Origin: Paucibacter sp. PLA-PC-4
GTDB taxonomy: Bacteria; Pseudomonadota; Gammaproteobacteria; Burkholderiales; Burkholderiaceae_C
Reading direction: 5' to 3'
Length of the DNA stretch: 64,000 nucleotides
Assembly (NCBI RefSeq): GCF_026241155.1
Contig: NZ_JAPFGP010000007.1
Coordinates: forward strand, 239,415 to 303,414
The notes under the pieces: model-generated
What the model was told of the DNA's origin: nothing
Seen by the model: the letters and a program-made list of their open reading frames with translations, nothing else
The model's database searches: none
Position numbers and translations under genes: made by a program
In this document: in pieces, positions 27,542 to 36,401 of the stretch
How positions within the stretch are numbered: position 1 is the stretch's first letter
Layout of the letters: every line of letters starts with the position of its first letter

Positions 27542-28900
27542 ATGCCTGAGAACCCTCTACGCCCCGATGTGCGGCGCCGCCGTCTGCTGAAGACGGGAGC
27601 GTTGCTCTGTGCGATGCCCGGCTGTGCGACTGATCGCGGCAGTGACGCGTGGCTGTCTGCCCGGCTGCAAGACCTTCTCGATGATCCGCAGTACCCGCTG
27701 GCCAGCCTGTCGGTGCTGGTGATGCGCGCCGGACAGCCGGTCTTCGAAGGCCAGTTCGGTCGTCGCTGGGTCGCGCCGGGCGAGGACCGGGGTCAGGACT
27801 TGCCTGTCACCCGTGATACCTTGTTTCGCGTTGCCTCGGTCAGCAAGCTGGTCGTTGCGTTGGGTGTGATGCGCCTGGTCGAGGCCGGCGTTCTGGACCT
27901 GGATGCCGACATCGGTGACGCCTTGGGTTTTACGCTGCGCCATCCGGCGTTCCCGGCGCAGCGCCTGAGCCTGCGTCTGCTGCTGAGCCATCGCGCCGGC
28001 TTGCGCGATGCCGGCGGGGCCTACTTGACGGCAGGGCAGACGCTGACGTCCAAGCTGGTGTCGGGCGGTGCGCATTTCGGGCGCGGCGAGTCCTGGTCGC
28101 CGCCCGAACAAAAGCCGGGCGCGTACTTCGAATACTGCAATCTGAATTATGGCGTGATCGCCAGTGTGATGGAGCGCGCCGCCGGCCAGCGCTTCGATGC
28201 GCTGATGCGCGAGCAAGTGTTCTCGCCGCTGGAACTGGCCGGCGGTTTCGAGCCCAGCGAGTTGAGCGCGGCCGAGCTGGTGAATCTCGCCACTCTGTAC
28301 CGCAAACGCGCCACCGATGACGAGGCGCGCTGGCACACCGCTGGTCATTGGGTCGTGCAGACCGATGACTTCCGCGGCCAGCGTCCGGCGACGCCTAGCG
28401 GACTGGAGGGCTATGTGCTCGGCAGCAATGGCTCGCTGTTCGGCCCGCAGGGGCGGCTGCGCACGCGGGTGGCCGATCTAGGCGCAGTCGCGGCGATGCT
28501 GGCCGCCGGCGGGCGCCACCAGGGACGGCGATTTCTGCAGCCTGCCTCGGTACAGGCCTTGTTCAGCGAGCAGTGGCGCTATGCGGCGGCGGCGCCCAAT
28601 GGCGACTCGCTGGGTGGGCTGTTTCAGGCCTGGGGCCTGGGTGTCCAGCACTTCATTGATCGAAGCCAAGGCGGGCGCGGGGATCGGCTGGTTGAGACCG
28701 GCGGCCAGCAGGCCTGGGGTCATCTGGGCTTTGCCTACGGTTTGCATTCCGGCTTGCTGCTGGATCCGGCCACCGGCCATGGCATCACCTATGCGATCGG
28801 CGGCACCGGCGCCGATCCGGCCGCGCACCCCGGGCGCTACTCGAGTTTCCCGCTTTGGGAAGAACGTCTACAAGCGTTGCTCTGGGGTAGGGCCCGCTGA
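27542..28900 (+). CDS. Serine hydrolase of the class C beta-lactamase family, likely exported lipoprotein
   Basis: A 452-aa penicillin-binding-protein-like serine hydrolase. The N-terminus has RRRRLLKTGALLCAMPGC, a twin-arginine-like signal ending in a possible lipobox Cys. The catalytic S-x-x-K is SVSK near residue 101. The Y-x-N motif is YCN followed by LNYG near residue 200, and a C-terminal HLGFAYGL stretch sits where the third motif lies. Such proteins include esterases, D-amino-acid peptidases and beta-lactamases; sequence does not say which, and antibiotic hydrolysis should not be assumed. The start is the ATG at 27542. It is convergent with the permease gene, with 6 bases between stops. 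Confidence 0.8.
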   Translation: MPENPLRPDVRRRRLLKTGALLCAMPGCATDRGSDAWLSARLQDLLDDPQYPLASLSVLVMRAGQPVFEGQFGRRWVAPGEDRGQDLPVTRDTLFRVASVSKLVVALGVMRLVEAGVLDLDADIGDALGFTLRHPAFPAQRLSLRLLLSHRAGLRDAGGAYLTAGQTLTSKLVSGGAHFGRGESWSPPEQKPGAYFEYCNLNYGVIASVMERAAGQRFDALMREQVFSPLELAGGFEPSELSAAELVNLATLYRKRATDDEARWHTAGHWVVQTDDFRGQRPATPSGLEGYVLGSNGSLFGPQGRLRTRVADLGAVAAMLAAGGRHQGRRFLQPASVQALFSEQWRYAAAAPNGDSLGGLFQAWGLGVQHFIDRSQGGRGDRLVETGGQQAWGHLGFAYGLHSGLLLDPATGHGITYAIGGTGADPAAHPGRYSSFPLWEERLQALLWGRAR

Positions 28901-28906
28901 CGATAG

Positions 28907-30151
28907 TCAGAAACGCGCCACCCACAGCGCGGTGATCGCCAGAGTCACCACCGTCACTGGCACGCCGGTGCGGGCATGGCGACGCCAGTCGATGTCGACG
29001 CCGCAGCGCCGCGCGGCATCGACGACGATGATGTTGGCGATCGAGCCGACGATCAGCAGATTGCCGGCCATGGTGCTGACCAGGGCCAGCGTGGCGCCGG
29101 CATGTGCACCCTCGGCGGCCGGCAGCAGCAGCATCACGGCCGGCACGTTAGAGACCAGATTGGACAGGCTCAGCGTCGCGATGAACAGCGCCAGCGGCTG
29201 ACTCAGGTCTATGCCCTGCGCGGCCAGCCAGGCCACAGCCTGCTGGGTCAGCCCGGTCAGCTCCAGCGCATGATTGACGATAAACAGGCCCATGAACAGG
29301 ATCAGCAGCTCCCAGTCGATCAGGCCCATCACCTTGGAGGAGTGAAAGCGCTGGCTCAACAGCAGCAGGCCGGCGCCGACCAAAGCCGCCACATCGCGCG
29401 GCCAGTCGGTGAACAGAAAGATCGCCACCAGTGCCAGCGCGACGATCAGGCCTTTGGCGGTCTGCCAGCGGTCCAGGGGCGCGGCTTCGGTCTGCAGCGC
29501 CTGCAGCTGGGCCGGGCTGGCTTGGAGCGGCGCGGCCGGGCGGCGTAGCGGCCAGGCCAGCAGCGCCCACAGCGCCAGCAGGCCGGCCACCACCGGCGGC
29601 AGGGCCTGCCATAGATAGGCCGCGAAAGGCAGGCGCAACACCTCGCCGATCAGCATGTTCTGTGGGTTGCCAATCAATGTGGCGGCCGAGCCGATATTGC
29701 TGGCGCAGGCCAGGCCCAGCAAAAAGGGAATCGGGTCGACCCGACGGCGTAGGCAGACCTCAGCCAGCACCGGCGCCATCGCCAGGCAAACGATATCGTT
29801 GGAGAACACCGCCGACAGCAGGGCCGAGACGGCGATGATCACGCCCATCAGCCCCATTGAGCCCAGCGGCAGCTCGGCGATGCGGCGCGTCACTGCATCG
29901 TAAAAGCCGCCCAGCCGCATCTGCGCCGAGATGACCATGAAGGAGAACAGCAGCAGGATGGTGGGCAGGTGGATGGACTGGGCGGCCTGCTCGGGCGTCA
30001 TTACCTCGAAGCCGACGATGGCGATGGCGCCCAGCAAGGCCACACCGGTGCGGTCCAGATGCAGTCTGGGCAGGCCGCCCAGGATCATGCCCAGATAGAC
30101 AATGAAAAAGACCGCCAGAACGATGGCGGTCTGCGGATGGAATTCAGACAT
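28907..30151 (-). CDS. SLC13/ArsB-type anion permease
   Basis: A 414-aa inner-membrane transporter with about ten hydrophobic segments. NDIVCLAMAPVLAEVC and NLVSNVPAVMLLLPAAEG are the paired NxxxxxP-type reentrant motifs of the ion-transporter (DASS/ArsB/NhaD-related) superfamily, and GSAATLIGNPQNMLIGEV is the typical SNT/GNPQN loop. Substrates in the superfamily include dicarboxylates, sulfate, arsenite and sodium. It lies 9 bases after an alpha-hydroxy-acid oxidase gene, so import of a hydroxy acid is a reasonable guess. Confidence 0.8.
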   Translation of the reverse strand: MSEFHPQTAIVLAVFFIVYLGMILGGLPRLHLDRTGVALLGAIAIVGFEVMTPEQAAQSIHLPTILLLFSFMVISAQMRLGGFYDAVTRRIAELPLGSMGLMGVIIAVSALLSAVFSNDIVCLAMAPVLAEVCLRRRVDPIPFLLGLACASNIGSAATLIGNPQNMLIGEVLRLPFAAYLWQALPPVVAGLLALWALLAWPLRRPAAPLQASPAQLQALQTEAAPLDRWQTAKGLIVALALVAIFLFTDWPRDVAALVGAGLLLLSQRFHSSKVMGLIDWELLILFMGLFIVNHALELTGLTQQAVAWLAAQGIDLSQPLALFIATLSLSNLVSNVPAVMLLLPAAEGAHAGATLALVSTMAGNLLIVGSIANIIVVDAARRCGVDIDWRRHARTGVPVTVVTLAITALWVARF

Positions 30152-30160
30152 CCGGCGATT

Positions 30161-31315
30161 CTAGGGTTGGGGAAAGGTACCGGGCAGCAGGATGTCGCGG
30201 CCCACCTGGCTGAGCTGCGTATGGCCGCAGAAGGCCATCGTGACATCCAGCTCCTTGTAAAGGATCTCCAACGCGCGGGTGACGCCGGCCTCGCCCATGG
30301 CGCCGAGCCCATACACCATCGCGCGGCCAATCATCGTGCCGCGGGCCCCCAGCGCCCAGGCCTTCAGCACATCCTGGCCGCCGCGTATGCCGCCGTCCAT
30401 CCAGACCTCGATGCGCGAGCCCACGGCTGCGACGATGGCCGGCAGGGCCGCGATGCTGGAGGGCGCGCCGTCGAGCTGGCGGCCGCCATGGTTACTGACG
30501 ACGATGGCGTCAGCGCCGCTGGCAACGGCCAACTCGGCGTCCTCCACGTCCATGATGCCCTTCAGTATCAGCTTGCCGCCCCAGCGTTCCTTGACCCAGG
30601 CCACATCGGCCCAGGACAGGCGCGGGTCGAACTGCTCATTGGTCCAGGCCGCCAGCGAACGCATATCGCTGACGCCCTTCACATGGCCGACCAGATTGCG
30701 GAAGGTGTGGCGGCGTGTGCCGGCCATGCCCAGGCACCAGCGCGGCTTGCTCGCCAGATTGATCAGATTGCGCAAGGTGGGCTTGGGCGGTGCGGTCAGG
30801 CCGTTCTTCAGGTCTTTGTGGCGCTGACCGATCACTTGCAGGTCCAGCGTCAGCACCAGGGCGCTGCAGCGTGCGACGCGGGCGCGTTCGATCATGCGGG
30901 CCATCGCCTCGCGGTCGCGCATCATGTAGAGCTGAAACCAGAAGGGCGCGCTGGTGTTCTCGGCGATGTCCTCGATAGAGCAGATGCTCATCGTCGACAA
31001 GGTAAAGGGAACGCCGAATTTTTCGGCCGCCCGCGCGGCCAGTATCTCGCCGTCGGCATGCTGCATGCCGGTCAGTCCCACCGGCGCGATGGCCACCGGC
31101 ATCTTGACCGCCTGGCCCACCATGGTGGTGGCGCAGCTGCGGTTCTCCATGTTGACGGCGACGCGCTGGCGCAGCTTGATGGCCTGGAAGTCGGCGCTGT
31201 TGGCGCGGTAGGTGCTCTCGGTCCAGCTGCCCGAATCGGCATAGTCGTAGAACATGCGCGGTACCCGTTGCTGGGCCAGCGTGCGCAGGTCTTCGATGCA
31301 GGTGATCACGGGCAT
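30161..31315 (-). CDS. FMN-dependent alpha-hydroxy-acid oxidase/dehydrogenase (LldD-like)
   Basis: A 384-aa TIM-barrel flavoenzyme that oxidises L-2-hydroxy acids such as lactate, mandelate or glycolate to 2-oxo acids. Family blocks are FYDYADSGSWTESTYRANSADF, VAIAPVGLTGMQHADGE, FWFQLYMMRDREAM, the FMN-binding TLDLQVIGQRHKDLKNGL and the active site SNHGGRQLDGAPSSI with the catalytic His, then MDGGIRGGQDVLKAWALGA. The start at 31315 has AAGGAGAC upstream. The LysR gene is directly upstream and the permease directly downstream. The substrate is not determined by sequence. Confidence 0.9.
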   Translation of the reverse strand: MPVITCIEDLRTLAQQRVPRMFYDYADSGSWTESTYRANSADFQAIKLRQRVAVNMENRSCATTMVGQAVKMPVAIAPVGLTGMQHADGEILAARAAEKFGVPFTLSTMSICSIEDIAENTSAPFWFQLYMMRDREAMARMIERARVARCSALVLTLDLQVIGQRHKDLKNGLTAPPKPTLRNLINLASKPRWCLGMAGTRRHTFRNLVGHVKGVSDMRSLAAWTNEQFDPRLSWADVAWVKERWGGKLILKGIMDVEDAELAVASGADAIVVSNHGGRQLDGAPSSIAALPAIVAAVGSRIEVWMDGGIRGGQDVLKAWALGARGTMIGRAMVYGLGAMGEAGVTRALEILYKELDVTMAFCGHTQLSQVGRDILLPGTFPQP

Positions 31316-31382
31316 GGACGCTGTCTCCTTGATTTGATGGCGCATGCTAGACCAGCCGATGCAGGTGGCTGCGGAATCTTGT

Positions 31383-32282
31383 TCAGGCTAGCGCGGAAAT
31401 TTCTTCAGCCAGCTGTCGGCAATGTGCGTGCAGCCAGGCGGCAAAGGACTCGGCGGCATCACTGTCGCTGTGCTGCAGCAGGCCGTAAGGCTTGTCGGCC
31501 GGCACGCTCAGCGGGAACAGGCGGATCAGCGCGCCGCTGCGCAAATAGGGTAGGGCCAAGCTGGGTCTGGCCAGCGCTACGCCCTGACCACAGACGGCGG
31601 CTTCCAGCGTCAGGCCCAGGTCGACAAAGCGTGTGCCCTGGCTCGGCTCCGGCCAGTCCAGACCGGCCGCGCGCAGCCAGGGCGCCCAGGGCTGCAAGGG
31701 CGTGCGCAGCAGCGGCGCGGCCGCCAGGTCGGCTGGCCGAGCCAGTGCCGGCAAGCGTTCGAGCAAGGCGGGGGCGGCCATCGGCGTGACGCTGTCCATC
31801 AGCAAAACCTGACCCACAGCGAGCTCGGCATTGCGGATCTCGACATCGGCTTCGGGTGCTGTCTCTTCCAGAAACGGGATGCTCAGCACCAGTTCGAGCT
31901 CCAGCTCGGGATGGGCAGCGCTGAAGCCGGGCAGTGCCGGCACCAAGATCTGGCGCGCGAAGGTTGGTGGCACGGTGATGCGCAGCCGCTGCTGGCGCTG
32001 TGCCGCGCGCTGGTGCAAGGGCATGGCGGCCAGCGCGGCCAGTACGCCACGCACCTGCTGCAGATACTCCTTTCCGGCGGGGCTGGGGCTGAGCTGCTTG
32101 CCGGCGCGCATCAGCAGCGGCATGCCCAGCAGCTCCTCCAGCGCCGTCAGGCGCTTGGACACCGCGCTGGCGCTGATGCACAAGGCCTCGGCGGCCCGCT
32201 CCAGACTGCCCAGCCGGGCGGCAGCCTCGAAGGCGCGCAGGGCGTCGATGGAGGGATAACGCAGGTCGGCGGGCTCGTTCAT
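31383..32282 (-). CDS. LysR-family regulator, GcvA-like, upstream of the hydroxy-acid oxidase
   Basis: A 299-aa LysR-type regulator. The winged helix occupies residues of about 10-70 (PSIDALRAFEAAARLGSLERAAEALCISASAVSKRLTALEELLGMPLLMRAGKQLSPSPAG), followed by the two-lobed effector domain. The pattern 'LRAFEAAARLGS' is usual for the GcvA/AmpR subgroup. I chose the ATG at 32282; longer ORF starts lack a domain match. It is divergent from the YbaN-type gene across only 34 bases, and it precedes the oxidase and permease genes on the same strand, which are its likely targets. Confidence 0.88.
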   Translation of the reverse strand: MNEPADLRYPSIDALRAFEAAARLGSLERAAEALCISASAVSKRLTALEELLGMPLLMRAGKQLSPSPAGKEYLQQVRGVLAALAAMPLHQRAAQRQQRLRITVPPTFARQILVPALPGFSAAHPELELELVLSIPFLEETAPEADVEIRNAELAVGQVLLMDSVTPMAAPALLERLPALARPADLAAAPLLRTPLQPWAPWLRAAGLDWPEPSQGTRFVDLGLTLEAAVCGQGVALARPSLALPYLRSGALIRLFPLSVPADKPYGLLQHSDSDAAESFAAWLHAHCRQLAEEISALA

Positions 32283-32316
32283 GGCTGCACTGTAGCCCTG
32301 TGCGAAGATTTGGCCG

Positions 32317-32727
32317 ATGACCTCGACCGAGCTGGTACTGTCCCGACGCCCCACCTGGTTGCGCGCCCTGTGGCTGCTGGCCGGCGGCGTGTGCCTGCTG
32401 CTGGGCATCGTCGGCATTTTCCTGCCGCTGCTGCCGACCACGCCCTTCGTGCTGCTGGCCGCCTTCTGTTTCTCCCGCGGCAGCCGGCGCTGCGAAGACT
32501 GGCTGCTGAACCATCCGCGTCTGGGGCCAGTCGTGCGCGACTGGCGTGCCACCCGCGCCATCCCTTTGCGTGCCAAACAGTTCGCCACCGCGATGATGGC
32601 GCTGAGCTCGCTCTGGGCGGCCTATCTGCTACCGCTGGCCTGGTGCTGGGTACCCGGGGCCTGCTGCGCGGGGGTGGCGGCCTGGATGTGGTCCCTGCCT
32701 ACTCGGCCTCGATCCCCGCCGCCTTGA
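32317..32727 (+). CDS. YbaN/DUF454 small inner-membrane protein
   Basis: A 136-aa membrane protein. LAGGVCLLLGIVGIFLPLLPTTPFVLLAAFCFSRGS is the hallmark of the DUF454/YbaN family. A second hydrophobic stretch lies at LSSLWAAYLLPLAWCWVPGACCAGVAAWMW. A conserved cytoplasmic part with NHPRLGPVVRDW lies between them. The function is unknown. Its last 29 bases overlap the convergent Bug gene, and the Pro-rich tail may therefore be a recent extension. Confidence 0.85.
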   Translation: MTSTELVLSRRPTWLRALWLLAGGVCLLLGIVGIFLPLLPTTPFVLLAAFCFSRGSRRCEDWLLNHPRLGPVVRDWRATRAIPLRAKQFATAMMALSSLWAAYLLPLAWCWVPGACCAGVAAWMWSLPTRPRSPPP

Positions 32728-33667
32728 TGATGCGGCCCCATTTGAGGGCTTCCTCGCGCTGGAACTGGGCCAGGCCCTCGGGTGTGGTGGTGTAGGGCTC
32801 GGCGCCGCTACTCTCGAAGAAGCTCTTGGCGGCAGGACTCTGCACCGCCTTGGACAGCAGCTCCTGCAATCGCTGCACCACGGCCGGCGGCGTGCCGGCG
32901 GGCGTGTAGGCGGCAAACCAGTAGCCCATGTCATAGCCCGGAACGCCAGCCTCGGCAATCGTGGGCAGCTCGGGCAGCAGGGCCATGCGCTTGTTGATCG
33001 AGACGGCCAGGCCGCGCAGTTTGCCGCCCCGGATCTGGGGCAGGCCGGTGGCGGTATCGGTGATCATCAGATCAATCTGGCCGCCCAGCAGGTCGGTGAC
33101 CGCCTGCGGATTGCTCTTGTACGGCACATGCAGCAGCTGAACACCGGCCAACTGTTGCAGCATCTCGCCGGCCACCCGGCTCGACGAGCTGCCGCTGCCG
33201 AAGCTGAGCTTGCCCGGCGTCTTGCGAGCCTGGGCTAGCAGCTCGGCCACGCTCTTGTAGGGCGAGGCGAGGTTGACGACCAGTACCTGCCCGCCCTTGC
33301 CCAGAGCGGTGATCGGCGCGAAGTCCTTAACCGGATCGTAGCCCAGCTTCTTGTACAGATGCTCATTGGCCGCGTGGGTGGTGTTGGTCGTGATCAGCAC
33401 CGTGTAGCCGTCGGCCGGGGCGCGCGCCACCGCCTGCGCCGCCAACATGCCGCTGGCGCCGGCCTTGTTGTCGACTATCACGGTCTGCTTGCTTTGCTCG
33501 GTCAGGCTCTGGCCCAGCGCGCGGGCCAATTGATCGGTGGCGCTGCCTGCCGCAAAGGGCACGACAAAGGTAAGCGGCTTGGTCGGGTAGGTCTGGGCCA
33601 GCGCCGCAGAGCTCAGTGACAGAGCGGCCAGCATCAGGGCCAGGCGCTTGAAAGTTTTGATCGTCAT
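32699..33667 (-). CDS. Bug-family tripartite tricarboxylate transporter binding protein (AtuA cluster)
   Basis: A 322-aa periplasmic solute-binding protein. The signal peptide ends in SSAALAQ, followed by TYPTKPLTFVVPFAAGSATDQLARALGQSL, the Bug/TctC opening. Other blocks are QTVIVDNKAGASGMLAAQAVARAPADGYTVLI and LPELPTIAEAGVPGYDMGYWFAAYTPAGTPPAVV, both usual in the family. These proteins bind small carboxylates. No membrane subunits (TctA/TctB) are nearby. The start at 33667 has GGAGAC upstream. It lies 26 bases after the AtuA-related gene in the same operon. Confidence 0.92.
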   Translation of the reverse strand: MTIKTFKRLALMLAALSLSSAALAQTYPTKPLTFVVPFAAGSATDQLARALGQSLTEQSKQTVIVDNKAGASGMLAAQAVARAPADGYTVLITTNTTHAANEHLYKKLGYDPVKDFAPITALGKGGQVLVVNLASPYKSVAELLAQARKTPGKLSFGSGSSSSRVAGEMLQQLAGVQLLHVPYKSNPQAVTDLLGGQIDLMITDTATGLPQIRGGKLRGLAVSINKRMALLPELPTIAEAGVPGYDMGYWFAAYTPAGTPPAVVQRLQELLSKAVQSPAAKSFFESSGAEPYTTTPEGLAQFQREEALKWGRIIKAAGIEAE

Positions 33668-33693
33668 CTCGCTTGTCTCCTTGTTGAAATTCT

Positions 33694-34056
33694 TCAAATC
33701 GGCTCGGGCAGCAGCAGCGGCTGCAGGGCCGCAGGCACTGTCAGCTCCATGTCTAGCAGCCAGTAGCTCAGCGCCTTGCCATGCGCATCGAGGTTGAGCG
33801 CACCGTTGACGCCGCCGTCCAGCACTTCGTCCAGCACCAGATTCATGGCCCAGAGCCGGGGCAGCAGATAGCGCTGCACGCCTTGAGGGCGGCGGTGCGC
33901 GAAATGCGCGGCGACTGCCTCGGGTGTTAGCTGCTCGACCAGCAGCGGCCACAGCTCTGCATGCCAGGCGATCACGCTGATATTGCTGCGGTTGCCCTTG
34001 TCTCCACTACGGCTGTGGGCCAGGCGGTAGAGCGGGACTTTGTGTTCATGGCTCAT
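33694..34056 (-). CDS. AtuA-related small protein
   Basis: A 120-aa protein of the AtuA C-terminal-like family. It has YRLAHSRSGDKGNRSNISVIAW at the start, then LWPLLVEQLTPEAVAAHFAHR and VQRYLLPRLWAMNLVLDEVLDGGVNGALNLDAHGK, all family hallmarks. In some bacteria this domain is fused to AtuA, so the two proteins probably act together. I chose the ATG at 34056 (MSHEHKVPLYRLA); the longer ORF upstream reads a different frame of the atuA gene. It starts 13 bases after the atuA-like stop. Confidence 0.85.
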   Translation of the reverse strand: MSHEHKVPLYRLAHSRSGDKGNRSNISVIAWHAELWPLLVEQLTPEAVAAHFAHRRPQGVQRYLLPRLWAMNLVLDEVLDGGVNGALNLDAHGKALSYWLLDMELTVPAALQPLLLPEPI

Positions 34057-34069
34057 CGCTTCACCTCCC

Positions 34070-35422
34070 TCATTCCAGGAACTCAAACCAGGCCGGCGCG
34101 GCCTCGCGCGGCAGCAAGCAGGAGGCCAGCGCCAGGCGCTGGCGCAGCGCGGTGCGCACGCCGCCACCGCCCGCTGGGCCGCATGTGTAGAGGGCATTGA
34201 GCTCGCGGCACAGGCGCTCGGCCGTGGCCTTGTCGGCATGCTCGGCCGCGATGCGCAGGCGCACATCGCGTGCCGCACCCACCGGCTGTGCGTCCAGCCA
34301 GTTGCCGGCGTCATCACCCAGAAGGCTGGCCACGCCGATCAGATCGACCCTTAAGGCCAGCGCGGGCAGGCGTTCGCGCAGCACCTGGGCCGCAAGCCGT
34401 GCGCGGCCCTCGGCGCGCGGGCCGGCGTAGGAGATCTCGCCCTCGGCCAGCCACCCGCTGGGCTGGCAGACATTGACCTTGAGGCTGGCCGGCCGGGGGT
34501 GGCCGCGCACGCCGCTCAGGCGCACCCGGTCTGGCCCTTCCTCGTGCAGCTCGGCCTCGCTGACGTCTGCAATGACATCGGGCGTCAGATAGGCGGCCGG
34601 GTCGTGCAGCTCGTAGAGCAGCTGTTCGGTGACAGTGTGGCAGTCGATGCGGCCGCCGCTGCCGGGCGGCTTGGTGATTAGACAGCCGCCGTCGGCATCG
34701 ATCTCGGCAATCGGGTAGCCCAGCTGGGCAAGACCTGGCACGTCCTTGTAGCCTGGGTCGGCGTAGTAGCCGCCGCTGACCTGGGCGCCGCATTCCAGCA
34801 GATGGCCGGCCATCGTGCCGCGCGCCAGCCGGTCCCAGTCATCCGGTGCCCAGCCGAAGTGAGCCATCGCCGGGCCTAGCACCAGCGCCGGGTCGGCGAC
34901 CCGGCCGCAGACGACGATCTGCGCACCGGCCCGCAGCGCCTCAGCGATCTGCGCCGCGCCCTGGTAGGCATTGGCCGAAACCCAGGTCGAGCTGTCGGTC
35001 ACGCCCAGCGCTTTCTCGAGCAGGGGGCGCTGGGCCGTGCCGCTCAGGTCATCACCGAGCACGATGGCGATGCGCGGCGGCGCCAGGCCAAGCTCGGCAG
35101 CCAGTGCGCGGATGCGCCGTGCCGCGCCGCGCGGATTGGCGGCGCCGAAATTGCTGACGATGGCGATGCCGCTGGCCAGGCAGTCGGCCAGCACGGGGCG
35201 CAGGAGTTCGTCGAGCAGTGGCTCATAGCCGCTCTCGGGGTCGGCGCGGCGCGCCAGCTGGGCCAGTGCCAGCGTGCGCTCGGCCAAGGTCTCGAAAATC
35301 AGCACGGCCGGCCCGCCGCGCGCCTGCAGCTCGCGCACCAGGGGCAGGGCCGCATCGCTGCGATCACCGGAAAAGCCGGCGGCCGAGGCCACGCGCAACA
35401 CAGCGGTTTTTGTTGCATCCAT
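34070..35422 (-). CDS. AtuA family (DUF1446) protein
   Basis: A 450-aa protein of the AtuA family, first linked to acyclic terpene utilisation in Pseudomonas. It has SAAGFSGDRSDAALPLVRE near the N-terminus, NFGAANPRGAARRIRALAAELGL, YQGAAQIAEALRAGAQIVVCGRVADPALVLGPAMAHFGW and LLECGAQVSGGYYADPGYKDVPGLAQLGYPIAEI. The biochemical function of the family is unproven. The neighbourhood (AtuA-related gene, Bug protein, divergent LysR) suggests uptake and use of some branched organic acid; other atu genes are not here, so terpene use cannot be claimed. Confidence 0.85.
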   Translation of the reverse strand: MDATKTAVLRVASAAGFSGDRSDAALPLVRELQARGGPAVLIFETLAERTLALAQLARRADPESGYEPLLDELLRPVLADCLASGIAIVSNFGAANPRGAARRIRALAAELGLAPPRIAIVLGDDLSGTAQRPLLEKALGVTDSSTWVSANAYQGAAQIAEALRAGAQIVVCGRVADPALVLGPAMAHFGWAPDDWDRLARGTMAGHLLECGAQVSGGYYADPGYKDVPGLAQLGYPIAEIDADGGCLITKPPGSGGRIDCHTVTEQLLYELHDPAAYLTPDVIADVSEAELHEEGPDRVRLSGVRGHPRPASLKVNVCQPSGWLAEGEISYAGPRAEGRARLAAQVLRERLPALALRVDLIGVASLLGDDAGNWLDAQPVGAARDVRLRIAAEHADKATAERLCRELNALYTCGPAGGGGVRTALRQRLALASCLLPREAAPAWFEFLE

Positions 35423-35492
35423 GGAGCCGACTCTAGGCTCTGGCGTCTGAGCTGTGAATTCGATTGTTCAGATCGGTTATTCTGAAATTCAG

Positions 35493-36401
35493 ATGAATGA
35501 CGATTCCGCTTCTTCGACCAGCATCTCCAGCCGTCAGCTGCAGGCCTTCGTCGCTTTGGCGCGGCTGCGCAGCTTCACCCAGGCCGCCGTGCACTGTCAT
35601 CTTTCGCAGCCGGCCTTCAGCGCGCTCATCCAGGGCCTGGAGGCGGCGGTCGGCGCGCGCCTGTTCGAGCGCAGCACCCGCCATGTCGCATTGACGGTGG
35701 AGGGTCAGGTGTTCGAGCGCAGCGCCGCGCCACTGCTGGCTCAGCTGAGTCAGGCGCTGTCCGAGGTGCGCGACCATGCCCAGCTGCGCCGCGGCCAGGT
35801 CTCGCTAGCCTTGTTGCCCTCGCTGGCAGCGGGCTGGTTGCCGGGCCTGCTCAGCGAGTTCCGCTCCGCCCATCAGGGTATCGCACTACAGGTGGCCGAT
35901 GTGCTCAGCGAGCCCTGTTTGCAGCGGGTGCGCGAGGGCCAGGCCGATTTCGCGATCGCTGCAGTGCGGGCCGATACGCCCGAGCTGCGCGCCGAGCCTT
36001 TTGCCAGCGACCGCTTTCATCTGGTCTGTCCGCAGGGCCACGAGCTGTTGTCGCGCACCAGCCTGAAGCCGCGCGATCTGCTGCCCTTTGCGTTCATCCA
36101 CTTGGCCCGCCATAGCAGCGTGCGCCAGCTGCTGGACGCGGCCGTCCATCCCTTGCAGCTGCAGACGCTGATGGAGGTTGAGCAACTGGCCACCGTGATG
36201 GGCATGGTGCGCGCTGGGCTGGGCCTGTCGGTGGTGCCGGCCTTCAGCCTGTTTCACTTCAGGCAGCCGGAGCTGACCACGCGTGAGCTGCGTTGGCGAG
36301 GGTTGGGCGACCGGCAGCTGTTCCTTGTGCGACGGCGAGACCGCGAACTGAGCACAGCGGCCCAGGCGCTCTACGAGCTGGTACTGCGACGCCGGCCTTA
36401 G
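35493..36401 (+). CDS. LysR-family regulator divergent from the AtuA cluster
   Basis: A 302-aa LysR-type regulator with an N-terminal winged helix (SSRQLQAFVALARLRSFTQAAVHCHLSQPAFSALIQGLEAAVGARLFERSTRHVALTVEG) and a C-terminal ligand domain. I chose the ATG at 35493. It diverges from the atuA-like gene across 70 bases that hold TCTGAAATTCAGA, an imperfect dyad at 35481-35493 that fits LysR-type sites. It therefore probably controls the atuA, AtuA-related and Bug genes. Its end overlaps the end of dinB by 4 bases, tail to tail. Confidence 0.88.
   Translation: MNDDSASSTSISSRQLQAFVALARLRSFTQAAVHCHLSQPAFSALIQGLEAAVGARLFERSTRHVALTVEGQVFERSAAPLLAQLSQALSEVRDHAQLRRGQVSLALLPSLAAGWLPGLLSEFRSAHQGIALQVADVLSEPCLQRVREGQADFAIAAVRADTPELRAEPFASDRFHLVCPQGHELLSRTSLKPRDLLPFAFIHLARHSSVRQLLDAAVHPLQLQTLMEVEQLATVMGMVRAGLGLSVVPAFSLFHFRQPELTTRELRWRGLGDRQLFLVRRRDRELSTAAQALYELVLRRRP

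Noticed and set aside
27542..28900. Antibiotic-resistance beta-lactamase
   Set aside because: Only the general serine-hydrolase motifs are seen. The family is dominated by esterases and peptidases, so a resistance claim is not supported.
29969..31789. Plus-strand ORF of 606 codons opposite the permease, oxidase and LysR genes
   Set aside because: It crosses three well-supported genes and a gap between them, and its composition is that of an antisense shadow.
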